A stretch of DNA of 64,000 nt from Mytilus galloprovincialis (Eukaryota; Mollusca; Bivalvia; Mytilida; Mytilidae): assembly GCF_965363235.1 (NCBI RefSeq), contig NC_134843.1:86523795-86587794 (forward strand), read 5' to 3'. Positions 22,313 through 34,787 of this stretch are shown piece after piece. The translations under genes and the position numbers were made by a program. Positions within the stretch are counted from its first letter, which is position 1. Every line of letters starts with the position of its first letter. Under the pieces are notes generated by a model that was not told the origin of the DNA, ran no database searches, and worked only from the letters and a program-made list of their open reading frames with translations.

Positions 22313-22880
22313 TAACCATTATGGTATATTAATCCTGGCTAGAGGGATTATTTACCGAAGATGAATGAAAATTAATATGTATAAGAATTCATATCAAATG
22401 GTAAGCACAAACACATCGGCTAATATTTACTTTACCTTTGGTACAATCAGTAAACCAGCAGCAACTCGATGACGTTTTGGTTTTTTTCCCGACGTATTGT
22501 GTAATTTTCAAACCGAGAACACCACTAAGAAAGCGGCGTTTTACATTTGCGCCGATCTACATTTCATTTAATTAAAGTCATATGAAACGAGTGAGTGGTG
22601 AAAAATAATGTTTATCCGATTCTTGAACCAATACATGTATATATCGTAAACTTAGTCCTCTGTGCACGATTTTATCAATTTTTACTCAAATATATCGTAC
22701 AATCGTCAATTTTTTTTCTCTCTGTCTGTTATTATTTAACACATATGGCTGCTCATTAAATGCCGTGTTATGAAACCGAAGTTTACCGATTGTTACCTTA
22801 TAGTAAACAAATAACAAAAAGCAGGGGGTATTGAACACGTGTTTAACATGTATAATCAGATAATTGTTTATTTTAATGGC
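22313..22880. other. Spacer
   Basis: No gene seen. Contains a 'catttgcgccgatct' word that recurs at 25060-25110 and, loosely, near 47690. Confidence 0.4.
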
Positions 22881-22996
22881 TTTACCACAGTGTACAAGCG
22901 GACAGTGACACAAAACGGAAGTTGCTGATCTGTCCGACGGCGATCGGCTCGTTGTTTTTCAAAAAAATATAGAATATCAACACAAAGTGTCCCATA

Positions 22997-23018
22997 ATGG
23001 ATTGTTCAGCAGCTCAAG
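22997..23018 (+). other. Exon-like ATG plus splice donor in the left arm
   Basis: ATGGATTGTTCAGCAGCTCA followed by AGGTAAGTG reads as a short first coding exon (MDCSAAQ) with a strong donor. A GC-richer stretch lies just upstream. The same unit occurs in inverse orientation in the right arm (24796-24817). No downstream exon was identified. Confidence 0.3.
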
Positions 23019-23654
23019 GTAAGTGAATAACTACAATGATGTATTTTTGACCATTTAAAGCTTATTTTATGCTTTTAGCATCAACCGTCTTTTTAAAATA
23101 ACTCCTGATCATGAAGAGGGGTCAAAATTTTGCGATTTTTCGAGTCATAAATCTTAACAAAACTCCGAAAATTCAAACATTTTCAAGATTTTTAATCGAT
23201 ACATAGTTGAATAATCATATTCCGCATACACACACAAAAGTTTGGTTCATTTTTTTTTATTATATTGTCACAATTGAATCTTTTCTATTCAAAGTGTACT
23301 GTCCGCCTCGTTGCCACCGTATGTTTTCATACTGTCCGATTCGTTGGTCATATTCATGATCGATATCTTAAGCAAAAGTAAGATTGAAACATGCAATTTA
23401 TCCACATTCATGACCGATCTCCTAGGAAATATCAACATTTATAAAATGTTACTGATTATTACATATAAAAAGCATTGTTAATGCATGCACATGAAAATTT
23501 AATATACGTTTCTCTAGTTTGTTTTAGGAAAATGGGGCACGTAGGTGATTTTTATGGTATATTTATTCATACATTCATGTGGAACATTGTTATTTTTATC
23601 ACTCAAAAACATAAATAGGGGTAATAACTTTTCATGAAAAATACAACCATGCAA

Positions 23655-23830
23655 CAAAAGTTATTTCTAGGCCTTTTATAGCTGACTATGCGGTATGGGC
23701 TTTGCTCATTGTTGAAGGCCGTACGGTGACCTATAGTTGTTCATTTCTGTGTCATTTAATTTGTTCTCTTGTTTAGAGTTGTCTCATTGGCAATTACACC
23801 AAATCTTCTTTTTTATATTTATAAACGTTT
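23655..23830 (-). repeat. Dispersed repeat R1, reverse copy in the element spacer
   Basis: 'ggccttttatagctgactat', 'gctttgctcattgttgaagg' and 'agttgtctcattggcaatta' are reverse complements of the head of the copy at 27140-27570. It sits within the spacer between the arms of the 22886-24928 element. Confidence 0.7.
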
Positions 23831-24928
23831 GACACAGAAAATCAAAACAATAGTTTCTTACACCCAGTTTGCGTCTTATTTCACCAATAATCAAACAAAT
23901 CTCATGGCTTGGAATTCAAGTCAAAAAGAATCAATTGAAAAGTTACGGTGTACTTGAATGGTCCATGAGTTTGTTTTCCTATTGCCTTAGTAGAGGTAAG
24001 AATACTTATATACACACATTTAACATGAAGTATGCGGTGAAGCCTTTCTTGTTAAATTTTTTTATCATAACTTGCATTTATTCTGTATGAGTTATTATTC
24101 AATTCTTATATGTACAAATCATCGATTAAATAAATTAATATGAATACATTCACGTTACTTAATACATGTATTTGTAATCGCTTAGGCAGTTGCGGATCCA
24201 GGCGGTCGGGGGTCCGGGGTTGGGAACCCTAGTTAGAATCTAACAACAAGGTCCGCAAACGATGAATACGAGCAGCAGACATGAGTAAAGGTTCTGGAAG
24301 AGTGACCAATGTCCCCCTTTAATTGACACGAGATCCAAGCTGAATATATAATCTATAAATATTTTCCATATATAATCATAGACAGTATCTGTGTTGAATA
24401 AAGTTTAAATGTGGATAAATTGCATGTTTCAATCTTACTTTTGCTTAAGATATCGATCATGAATATGACCAACGAATCGGACAGTATGAAAACATACGGT
24501 GGCAACGAGGCGGACAGTACACTTTGAATAGAAAAGATTCAATTGTGACAATATAATAAAAAAAAATGAACCAAACTTTTGTGTGTATGCGGAATATGAT
24601 TATTCAACTATGTATCGATTAAAAATCTTGAAAATGTTTGAATTTTCGGAGTTTTGTTAAGATTTATGACTCGAAAAATCGCAAAATTTTGACCCCTCTT
24701 CATGATCAGGAGTTATTTTAAAAAGACGGTTGATGCTAAAAGCATAAAATAAGCTTTAAATGGTCAAAAATACATCATTGTAGTTATTCACTTACCTTGA
24801 GCTGCTGAACAATCCATTATGGGACACTTTGTGTTGATATTCTATATTTTTTTGAAAAACAACGAGCCGATCGCCGTCGGACAGATCAGCAACTTCCGTT
24901 TTGTGTCACTGTCCGCTTGTACACTGTG

Positions 24929-25738
24929 TTTACGGAAGAGGTCTATGACGATAAATGAAAAATACCTATAATTTACCTGTAATTAAACTGTAAAACTGTG
25001 ACCTGAGCGTGAACCTCCTCGTAAAAATCCGGTGATCGCAATACGCATGGTTTTGCATTTGCGCCGATCTGCATTTCATTTGCGCCGATTTTTTCTTTCA
25101 TTTGCGCCGAATTTATTTTTCCCATAATATAGCCAGTTGTACACATGTTATGAATTATCAATCAATTGGGATAGCAATTTACCAATGGCACTCAATTTGT
25201 CTTTATACTTAGCCCAACAGAATGGATTTTCCTCCACAAGTTTTTAGTAATTATAGTCGTTCTACATTTTTACTAAGATTTGCCAATTTCATGCTGAAAA
25301 GAAATTTATTTTTTAGACTTGTCATCAAAAGGAAGTTTTATTTTACAATTTTAAATAATCGATTATTAAAATGCATTTTAACATCTTTTTTACACATCCA
25401 TGTGTATTGCGATCACCGGATTTTTACGAGGAGGGTCACGCTCAGGTCACTATGCATACGAAAAATATGTCGGTGAATTGCTTCCAGGAAGCAAGCAATT
25501 AAATATAAGTAAACTTCTTCTAAATGTGGAAAAATTATTAAAGAATTTTCCTCAGAAAAAAGTATATGTACATACGCTGTATAATGAAAACTATCCATTT
25601 AGTTATTATAAAAAAACATATGCATATTTTTTTTTAATTTGAGGTTTCTTATGACTTTAAGCCGATAATTTTACAGTTTAATTACAGGTAAATTATAGGT
25701 ATTTTTCATTTATCGTCATAGACCTCTTCCGTAAAGCC
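24929..25738. repeat. Interrupted inverted duplication next to the CACAGTG element
   Basis: 24929-24997 ('tttacggaagaggtctatg' onward) recurs inverted at 25670-25738, and 25000-25050 ('tgacctgagcgtg' onward) recurs inverted at 25396-25453. The right-hand copy carries about 200 extra bases between the two blocks. Identity is high, with about two differences per block. Confidence 0.75.
25132..25247 (+). repeat. Direct duplication, copy 1 (pair at 25736-25849)
   Basis: From 'agccagttgtacacatgtta' to 'ttttcctccacaagtt', about 113 bases identical, as read, with 25736-25849. The next block, 25252-25395, has a diverged partner at 26191-26335 ('tttgccaatttcatgctgaa'), so a larger unit was copied and copy 2 has about 340 extra bases between its two blocks. 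Confidence 0.8.
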
Positions 25739-25849
25739 AGTTGTACACATGTTATGAATTATCAATCAATTGGGATAGCAATTTACCAATGGCACTCAAT
25801 TTGTCTTTATACTTAGCCCAACAGAATGGATTTTCCTCCACAAGTTCTG
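25736..25849 (+). repeat. Direct duplication, copy 2
   Basis: Partner of 25132-25247. It begins exactly where the inverted block 25670-25738 ends, so one rearrangement probably produced both junctions. A short frame read here has no recognisable domain. Confidence 0.8.
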
Positions 25850-26190
25850 AGCCAGATGAAAACGACAGCAATAGGTCTACATTGTGGAAAAGCATCCATA
25901 ATTGCGTTATGCATTGTTTTTTTCAAAGTCAACAAGCTTAAAACAAAATTATGTGAACCAGCATACCAATTTTAAAAATATTTGTACACCATATGTCAAC
26001 GAAGAATGCAAAATATGTCAATTATTTGTGCAAAATATGTCAATTATTTGTGCAATATATTGAGCTATAAGTTTTTCATCAAGTTGTGTTTCGATGCAAG
26101 TAATTGACTAGTGAAAAATAAATAATCATATGGTTAAGGTTATCAGGTTTATTAAAGGTAAATCAGGGCGGGCGGGTTTAAAAGCTGTAA

Positions 26191-26335
26191 TTAGTCGATC
26201 TACATTATCACTGAGATTTGCCAATTTCATGCTGAAAAGAAATTTATTTTTGAGACTTGTCATCAAAATGAAGTTTTATTTTACAATTAAATTTAATCGG
26301 TTATTAAAATATATTTTAACATCTTTTTACACAAA
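26191..26335 (+). repeat. Diverged partner of 25252-25395
   Basis: Shares 'gatttgccaatttcatgctg' and 'gacttgtcatcaaaa(g/t)gaag', with substitutions elsewhere. Confidence 0.7.
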
Positions 26336-27139
26336 AAAGAGAAGTTTGTGCAGGTTACAAAGTAAAACCTTTTCGTCTCTTATTGTATCAGCGTAGATGT
26401 CAAGGAAAGTGCATTATAACAACTTTGAGTGATGTGTAGGTGGCCCTTTTCAAGGAAAATGTCATCTCCTATCAAATATGCCCTCTTTGGATAGCAGTCG
26501 TAATTTCCATCCCTTCATCGCGGCGACCCATTTTAGTGCGCTTTGTTATCTCGTTTTAATCCTAAATATGCATGAAATATTTGCCACTGGGACCAATAAA
26601 TCAAAAAATTATGTTAATGAAAGACATAATATAAGCCTATTGACTAACGATTTAATGCCCAGATTAAATTTTGTTAACGTATTTTAACCATTTTTAACCA
26701 TAAATAAATAACACAATAGTCAAAACACAAAGCAAGAAATTATACTAATCTTTTTAAGGGCACATCAATGACTAAAGTAAGCCTTATGGATGATCAACTC
26801 TTTAAGATGAAAAACTCTTTATCATCACCGCAAATGATTAATAAAATGGGTTTTCCCATCATACACATCTTACATATTAGACGTCGACAATGTACTATTG
26901 TTCTTAGTTATATCAAAACATGACTGAGTCAAAATGTGCGGTAAACTCGTCAATAATATGTAGCTAGCTAACGATAAAAGTAGTAATTTAAAAATGTGAT
27001 AGAAATATGAAAGGTCATCCTTACTTTCGGACCTACGCGTGAGTGTGTGCTGGGGATTAACTATTTCTTTTTATTTAGTTGTTGTTAAGTATTGTCGATA
27101 CTCTGTTTCAAAATAACAAGTTTTTTCAAAGACTGATAT
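26336..27139. other. Spacer
   Basis: AT-rich, no gene, RNA or clear repeat seen. Confidence 0.4.
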
Positions 27140-27570
27140 GCATTGATATATAAAAAAGAAGATGATGTATGATTGCCAATGAAACCATTCTCCACAAGAG
27201 ACCAAACGACACAGAAGTTAACAACTGTAGGCCTTTAACATGAGCAAAGCCAGTTTTCCATAGTCAGCTATAAAAGACCCCGAAATGACAATGTAAAACA
27301 ATTCAAACAAGAAAACTAACGGCCTATTTTATGCACAAAAAATGAACGAAAAACAAATGTAACACAAAAACAAACGGCAACCACTGAATTACAGGCTCCT
27401 GACTCGGACCTGAGACTCGGCCAGGCACATGCATACAGAATGTAGCGGGGTTAAACATGTTAGCGGGATACAAACCCTCCCCCTAACATGGGACAGTGGT
27501 ATAACAGTACTACATAATACACCAGATGCAGTCACGGTCATATGGTGTAAAATTCAATCGAAAAAGGCTT
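27140..27570 (+). repeat. Dispersed repeat R1, longest copy
   Basis: In order: 'gattgccaatgaaaccattc', 'cacaagagaccaaacgacac', 'caaagccagttttccatagt', 'cggcaaccactgaattacag', 'gcggggttaaacatgttagc' and 'cataacagtac'-like text near the end. Other copies are listed at 705, 23655, 35195 and 55265. The class is unknown; it lacks an open frame. Confidence 0.7.
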
Positions 27571-29851
27571 ATTATATAATAATTAACTCATCAGATGGAT
27601 ACAAATACAAATACTATACGTACGTTCCAGGGTAATTGTACATAGCAACAACAAAAAGACACTTATTACAAATCTGAGAGAACTCGTAGTTATTGACAGC
27701 TAGTTCAAAGCCACTAACAACTAATAAAACAAATCATGCATCTAAAACTAAATTATCAATCAGTACATAGCCTTTATTTGTTTTTAAAATATCTATGTTG
27801 TAAAATGCCAGCTATGAAATTATTCCGCTGAAAACTAGACATGGCTGCCAACAAAAGTATATCGACCAAACTGAGAAACGTATACAAGGAGGCAAAGGAA
27901 AATAACCTTAAAAAGTCGTCTCCCTCAATAAAAAATGTGCATAACAGCAAAGGAATATATATTGGTATCAAAAGGGGCACAGTTGATCTCCATCGTAATA
28001 CCATTCAGATTGCAATATACTTTGCTCGAATTTTAGAACTGCAAGTAGCTATATCGCTTAAACTTGGGCTTTCCTTTAGTACTTCATGACTGTACTTATC
28101 GGTTGGAAGTTTAAGAGCAAAGGTGTAAATAAACATGCGCAGATGAACATTTACTTGTTGTAGATATAAAACATAACTTTTAAGTATTCTAGTGCAGTAA
28201 AGGAAGTCGTTTTTTAGTGTAATCATTATGGTGTGCAGTACCAGTTTTCATGTTATTCATTATTAAAGGGTGTTCACTTGCGACATAATCAGAATCGGTG
28301 GTGCCAGGTATAAGTTTTCAGTTTTATAGGTACGTTTGTATGTACAAACATTTGAAAGATGACTATAACAGTGCTGACTTTTATCCATAATCATTTCATA
28401 AATCATTGAAGAATTAATATTACAAAGTTATAACATTGGATACAATTGTTTTAGTTTTGACCGATTGAGACGCCATAAATGTTTCCCGCGCTATTTATGC
28501 TAGGCACGACAAAGAGGTCACATGTTTATGTTTCCCATTAAATTCAAATTACTACTGTATTACTAATTACAAGGTAACATGGAATAAAAACAGAAACAGA
28601 ACTACACCATGCATCGTTCACTTTTCAACGTCGGGTTAAACTTAGATAGACTGAAATTGTCCATTTGTAAATAGGGTTTTAAGTTTGTTCCCTAATCATA
28701 CATGCTGCCTCTCATCCACACAAGTTATAACACTACAAAACAATCACGAAACCCTTCATAAGTCAAATTTGTAGTATTTCGAAAATTCCCCTTCATCTAT
28801 TTTAGCCGATCCCTCCTACAGTCGTGATCTCTACAGCCATTTATGTATGGTCAATTTGACCCTCCATACTTTTAGAATGGCCCAGCTGATATCGTGTAGG
28901 GACGACAGGGAATCCAATACTACAATATGTGTACTATGTACCTTTTTATGTGAGTTGTTATTGAATTTTGTTCATACGAATGCCCGTCTTTAGGTAGAAG
29001 TCTTAAATTTTGAAGATGAAAAATAGAATTATTAAAAATCAAATGACTGGGGTGAGGTTGTGGAGTAATATAGTAATTGACAACCCTATGGCTAGACTGC
29101 CTATTATATGTACAAATGGAATACAAACAACACTTTTGGACTAAGCTTACAAGGAATAGCCAGAAATGAAAAAAATACAAGCTGAGGATTTATTGGAATT
29201 GAATCCAGTACATGTATGACAAGATACGATATTTGTGTTCTAATTCAAAGCTCCACGAAGAGCAATTTTTTTATAGTAATTTATTCCAATGCTTTTTTTT
29301 ATCAAAAGATATCCTAAATAAAACGCCAGTGTTTCAGAAATTAATTAAAATGTGTTACTCACCAGAGTTGTTCGTATATATATATCCTACTTTAAATACA
29401 GTTTACAACGGAATGAAAGGTTGTTAAGTGTGCGTTATATATTTGGGGTCGACATTGTGTCTGGATGATAATTTAAACATATTTATTTATAGTGGATTGG
29501 GAAACAAGTTTTGCAACTTATTTTAATCACTTGGCGGGTGCGAGACGGAGTGTTGCCTTGTATCCACGGTGTTAGCCTACTCGTTTTCGAAATCTACACA
29601 GTCGGAAACCCGGGTGAAATAGAACAAAAGAATCGAAGCTCTTTGTTAGAAAAGGCGATACATGCTTACTGTAATATTTACTATAGTGACACAGATTTTA
29701 AAAGTTAATAGAAACTCATCGTGTTCGGGGGTCAAAAAAGGGTATTTATCCTATAGTAATGTATAAAGTGTATTATATAATGGTAGTGTGGCGTTCTAAA
29801 CTAGATTTTATGAATTGTAAATGGTTTTCGTCTAATCTAAAACAGCTGGGA
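27571..29851. other. Spacer
   Basis: No gene that I can support. A lysine-rich 82-residue frame at 27841-28089 (+) has a fair start but no domain, splice context or homology that I recognise. 29473-29520 shares 'atttatagtggattgggaaa' with 31410-31445, another short dispersed repeat. Confidence 0.4.
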
Positions 29852-29968
29852 TGTAAAATAGTTATCCCACTCGGACTTGGTGTGTCAGTGTAAGATCATC
29901 CTCTGGCCTCCGGCCATCGGGTTGATCTTACACTGCCACACCGCGTCATCGTGGGATAACTATTACAT
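29852..29968. repeat. Hairpin palindrome
   Basis: Arms 29852-29900 and 29922-29968 pair through 'atagttatcccac' and 'cagtgtaagatca' with a few mismatches, around a GC-rich loop (CTCTGGCCTCCGGCC). Confidence 0.8.
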
Positions 29969-32364
29969 GTATTAATAAGTCACGTCAGATCTAAAAAGGT
30001 ATACAGTATTATTTCTATGTCCTGAATATGCATACTTATTTGTCAATTGATATAAAGTAAACAACAATCAATCAAATTTGATTTTTTTTTGTAAACATTA
30101 TTCTGATGCTAATAAAAACATAAATATTATTTAAGGGTTGAATGTCATGTCAAATCAAACTATACATAACATACACGATATATCATAAATACGGCAATTT
30201 CACTAACATTTTTATGACAAAACCATGTCTAAGGTTAATTTGGTTCTTCTCCAGCATCAGAACACTATGGTCTGATCCATTTTCGTTTGGGTTTTTACAA
30301 GTCCCTAATTTAAAACAATTTAAGCTTTACAGATCACAGATTTAGTTTGTACATGTACACATTCATGCTGGTTTACATATGTTAAGATATGTTCAGAAAA
30401 ATGGTAATATTTCCTTTGTGTAGCTTGACTTATCACTTACCGTTGTGATAATTGAAATTAACCAATTAATTGCATCTCTTTCATTTCTCTGCTGTTAATG
30501 AGAATGGGAACTGGAAATGTACAGAAAACACAAAACATTTTGTAATTAAAGAGTACTATACTGAACAGCAAAAGTAAATAATATGGTCACGGGACAATTA
30601 AACGAAAAAAAATCTACTTCTCTGTATTCACCGTCTGTGTTATAAAGTGCAAATATTCGCGTACTCGGGGAAATTAACGTAAAATCAATCGTACATGTAA
30701 GTCATGAACATTTCAGTATAACTTACGATCAATTTAGGTCGTAAGATTTTTCATCAGGGAATAAAAAATACAAAGAAGAAGATAAAAAATATAGACGTGT
30801 CAGTCCTTACTGTTGAAATTACGATGGTTAATATAATTGAAACAACAAAAAGGAAAAGCAAACTGTTACAATGGCCAATTATTCCTTCTGTAAAAACTAA
30901 ATTGACGTCAAATAGAACAATTGGGTGTCTTCCTCCATCTTGGAAGTATAGCAGATGATACTTGGTCTAGATCTTTAATGAAATGTGCAAATTTTGAGAG
31001 TAATATGTAATTCATGTGTAGGAATTTTAAAGTTAATGTAGAAAATTATGTGTTTTATCATATTTTGTGTCTGAATTTTCTACACACCACAATGTTTTTG
31101 TTTGATTAAAACAAAAATCAACTTTGCCAAATAAGGGGAGATAACTCAAATAGTAGTATAGATAACTTAGATACAGTAATTCTATAAAAAAAAAGAAAAG
31201 TGTTGTGAATTTACCTATTTTGATGTGTAGCAAGAAAACAAGTTTGGTGACCCCATTTCGTTTTCTTTTTCTTATCTAAAATCTTGTTATTAGAGCTGTC
31301 TTTTCACATTTTATCTTGAAATTATATGGTGAAGTTTTCTTTTTATCACACAAAATTGGATATTCATGCCTAATCTATACAAAATATGACAATTGTGTTA
31401 GTTTAAACATATTAATTTATAGTGGATTGGGAAACAAGATATTGCAAATTATAAAAAAAAAGTGATACAAAATCTCGCTAAGAACCTTAATTGACGAATA
31501 AGTTAATAAATGTTATTGTTAATTGTCAAATTATATTTGAAGTAAAATGCACATATCAACTAGTTGAATTAAATTTGCATCTCGATATTTTGAAATAGAA
31601 CACACACATTTTGAATTTCGATTGTTAATTTATTTTTTGCTGCACTTAAAATTGTGAACCGAGTTAAACTATTCCTAATTTTAATCACTGAATTATAATT
31701 ACGTTTATATTTTTATTTAAATGTATATCGTTTGTATATTACAAATGTTGCATTGTCTACGTTTATAAAGGCCGTATTAATAGGTAACAGGTACCATCAT
31801 ATGCTTGCTGATAAATACAACGATGACTTTGTATATATAAAAGATATTTTTCTAATGTTATTCGACATCATGTAACTGGAGTAATTCAACGCCCTCTATC
31901 CACTACCGTTTATTGTTATGGGAATGATCGTAGTGAACGTAATATAACGACTGGATTATTTGGGTTAGAGATGATGGCGATATGTACTTGTAAAGGGCTA
32001 TCTATTGTTGTGATTGTAATAATTGGTACAAAGCGTGTACATATACGTCTTTATTGTCTATACATACGATACAATATGTAAAGTACAAAACGTTTGTCAT
32101 TCTTTTTTTAGAGGATGGGAAGGGGACATGATCTATTTTGCTCTATCCAAGTAATATCATGCAACTTTTCTAGATATAATGAAACTGTACATCTGTGCAT
32201 TCCGTGATGGGGAAATTTGGACTACCACGGCAAATTGAGATGAGGGAAAAATTATTTGGAGATAAACTACGTCTTGCAACCGGTCACTTACGGACTCATT
32301 ATAGAATTTTTGCAAGTGGTTTTAACATTCATAGATTTTTGCACTATCTCTACACGAATGTTCC
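29969..32364. other. Spacer with repeat R5
   Basis: No gene seen. R5 copy 2 occupies 30925-31390. The rest is AT-rich sequence without recognised features. Confidence 0.4.
30925..31390 (+). repeat. Diverged dispersed repeat R5, copy 2
   Basis: Collinear with 19811-20310: 'ccatcttgga', 'ttggtctag', 'ggggagataactc', 'tagcaagaaaacaagtttgg' and 'gtcttttcaca' in the same order. Confidence 0.55.
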
Positions 32365-32369
32365 ATTCT

Positions 32370-34782
32370 CACGGGTGTCATTCGGTTTAACGAGAGAAAT
32401 GATCGTGAAAGAATGACTAACGGCGGTCAAGTATTGAGAGACGATCGTGAAAGCTCTGGTAACGGATCGTGAGAGACATTTATGTAAATTCTAGTTCAGA
32501 ATCTTTGAAAAAATCGCTTAATTTTCAAAACGCGGAACAAATCTGAACAAAAAAATATGTCTGTCAAAATGGTTTAACTTCTTCAACATAACTGTGAAAT
32601 AAGAAAAAGAAAATATAAATATGCAGTATTTTATGAAAAAACACAAAAGGCGCAATGCATGTCTATGAAATTAATTACAAATAACACGCTTTTTTTTTAC
32701 CTATAATGGTCATATTTACAGTTTATCATGATATATTTAAAATTTAATCTTTGGTGTATCTGATAGCACAGTAAAATTAAAGTATGTTCTTCCCTTAAAT
32801 GCATTAATCTGTATATGACAACCTTGAATTTGTTGAATTCCCATCAAACTTGATCGTGAAAGATAGAGCAACGCATTATTTTGATCGTGAAAGATAATGC
32901 GTGACCAGACTAAATACTAGTAATCAGAAATCAGTATTTCTTTTACCATTTTTACCATTTGATAAACCTGCAACTGGTTGAAGTCTGTAACTATTTTGAT
33001 AAGGATGAATATTAAAGCTATTATTTTTTTTTCTATTCAACACTTTACATCGAAAGTAAAAACAACCAACAACTAAAACGTGTCTAAATAAATGTGAAAG
33101 ATTCAGCTCTGAGAATCGGTCAAGTGCAATTCAGGCAGATCGACACTATTTACCCAATAATATGGCTATGCAACGTTTAAACAAAAATGATATCCATCAA
33201 ACAAAAAATTGCAGCAAAACAGCAATCTTTCATGGGTAATTTGAGATTGAACGATAACCAACATTTTGTGCTACAGTACGTTCTTAAGTTCTTTATATAC
33301 AATGCAGATGTGGATTGATTTAACAATATACTACAGACTATAGAATAACAGAGCGCAAATGCTGTAATGTCTCGTTTGCATTACTTATGATAGTATATTT
33401 GTTGAAAGTCTATAATATTAATGGTTTTACTAGAAGTGTCAAATGCGCTTAAGATTGTCAATGGTTCATAAAGAGTTCAAGGTCAGATGAACCATGCCAT
33501 ACAGATCTCTACAAATATCCCGTACACCAAATAAATGTGTTCCGATCCTTACAGTGCCTTAGAAACTGACAAATGTAAGAGTTATGCTTAGCCAATTTAT
33601 TCGGAATATATGGTCAAAAGTATATGAACCCTGACTGACAACCAGACATAGACATCTTACTATCATTCAATATATCAAATACAATTGACGTCATCATGGT
33701 CATATATGAAACATGCAGACAGACATGTACACCATACACGAAATACATTGGCACTATAGCATACAGGTATATATCCAAAAGGCTAAACAACATAAAACGA
33801 ACATTGCCGAATGATGCATGATATGAGTTCGATGTTATTTGTAACCTTGCAGAGGTCGAAAATGTACACCTTACAATCATAACAACAGACAGTTATTCTA
33901 AAGCTTAACAAATTCGCGATACGGACTTGACCACAACAATCATTCTTCATCCATGAAATGAGGCAAATTCGGGGTCAGGTGAATCCTGTCTGACGGACAT
34001 GTAGATTATAGGATCCAATGTACAAAAAGTGGGTATCCTATAACTCGTGATAAGTGAGTACTTCACATGACAATACAAAGCTTCATCCAACAATCATCCA
34101 ACTATTTTATATTTCATTTTCTGAAAATATTAATACTTTGAAATGCTTCAACCTATTGAGGATGTTGAACTATCTAGCTTTTCTCGATACCAATAGCAAA
34201 TATTAATTATTAATAATTGAAGAATAATTTGAACGTCTTCGGAGCATCAGATCTTTCACGATCCTTTTCACGATCTTCAAAAATGCGGTACGTGATCTTT
34301 CACGATCCGAAAAATCTATTTTTGTGTAAATAGTTCTTTATTTACCAAGTTTCAGATTATGTTTATACAAAATAACTATGAGAACCATTTGATTAATTCA
34401 AATAGAATGCCCTTATTCGGATAAAAATAGTTTTTCTATTCGAATTTGTGAAAAAATCATGTTTGTTTATATTTTTTATGTCATTGAAATGTCGAGAAGC
34501 AATCTGCCTTTTGTTGTTTTGTAATAACTATGTACTTTTAAAACTGGATATTCTCACATACTGATCATAATGTTGAACCAGTTTGACAGACAGTTTTATT
34601 TTGTCGTAAGTTTGTCTGTGTAATTAATTAAATTAGAATATTTATTGACCTTTCATATGTCTTTTCGATTAAATGTCTTTCACGATCCATTACCAGAACT
34701 TTTACGATCGTCTCTCAATACTTGACCGCCATTAGATATTCTTTCACGATCATTTCTCTAGTTAAACCGAATGACACCCGTG
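32370..34782. mobile_element. 2.4 kb inverted-repeat element, CAC ends, 5-bp duplication ATTCT
   Basis: Ends CACGGGTGTCATTCGG and its complement. The terminal repeats are about 118 bp with around 10 differences (32370-32488 and 34665-34782). ATTCT flanks both sides (32365-32369 and 34783-34787). The word GATCGTGAAAGA recurs in both orientations in the ends and inside (near 32853, 32882, 34250, 34298), like subterminal transposase sites. No frame longer than about 90 codons, so non-autonomous. CAC ends with a 5-bp duplication recall Transib, but the heptamer does not match CACWRTG. Confidence 0.75.
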
Positions 34783-34787
34783 ATTCT

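Larger units (their letters stand above)
22886..24928. mobile_element. Transib/RAG-like non-autonomous element with 0.52 kb inverted arms
   Basis: The ends are CACAGTG (22886-22892) and CACTGTG (24922-24928). TTTAC lies immediately outside both ends (22881-22885 and 24929-24933), a 5-bp target duplication. The arms 22886-23408 and 24408-24928 are exact inverted copies as I read them, except for one extra CA pair in a (CA)n tract of the left arm. The 1.0 kb spacer holds a reverse R1 copy and no transposase. A CAC-led terminal heptamer with 5-bp duplications is the hallmark of the Transib/RAG superfamily, and CACAGTG is the vertebrate RSS heptamer. Assignment rests on the ends only. Confidence 0.7.

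Noticed and set aside
22886-22919. A full RSS (heptamer, 12/23 spacer, nonamer) at the CACAGTG end
   Set aside because: ACAAAACGG lies 17 bases after the heptamer, neither 12 nor 23, and matches the nonamer only in part.
27841-28089. 82-codon lysine-rich frame (+) starting MAANKSISTKL
   Set aside because: Start context and composition are fair, but I see no homology, promoter or splice partner; left as unsupported.
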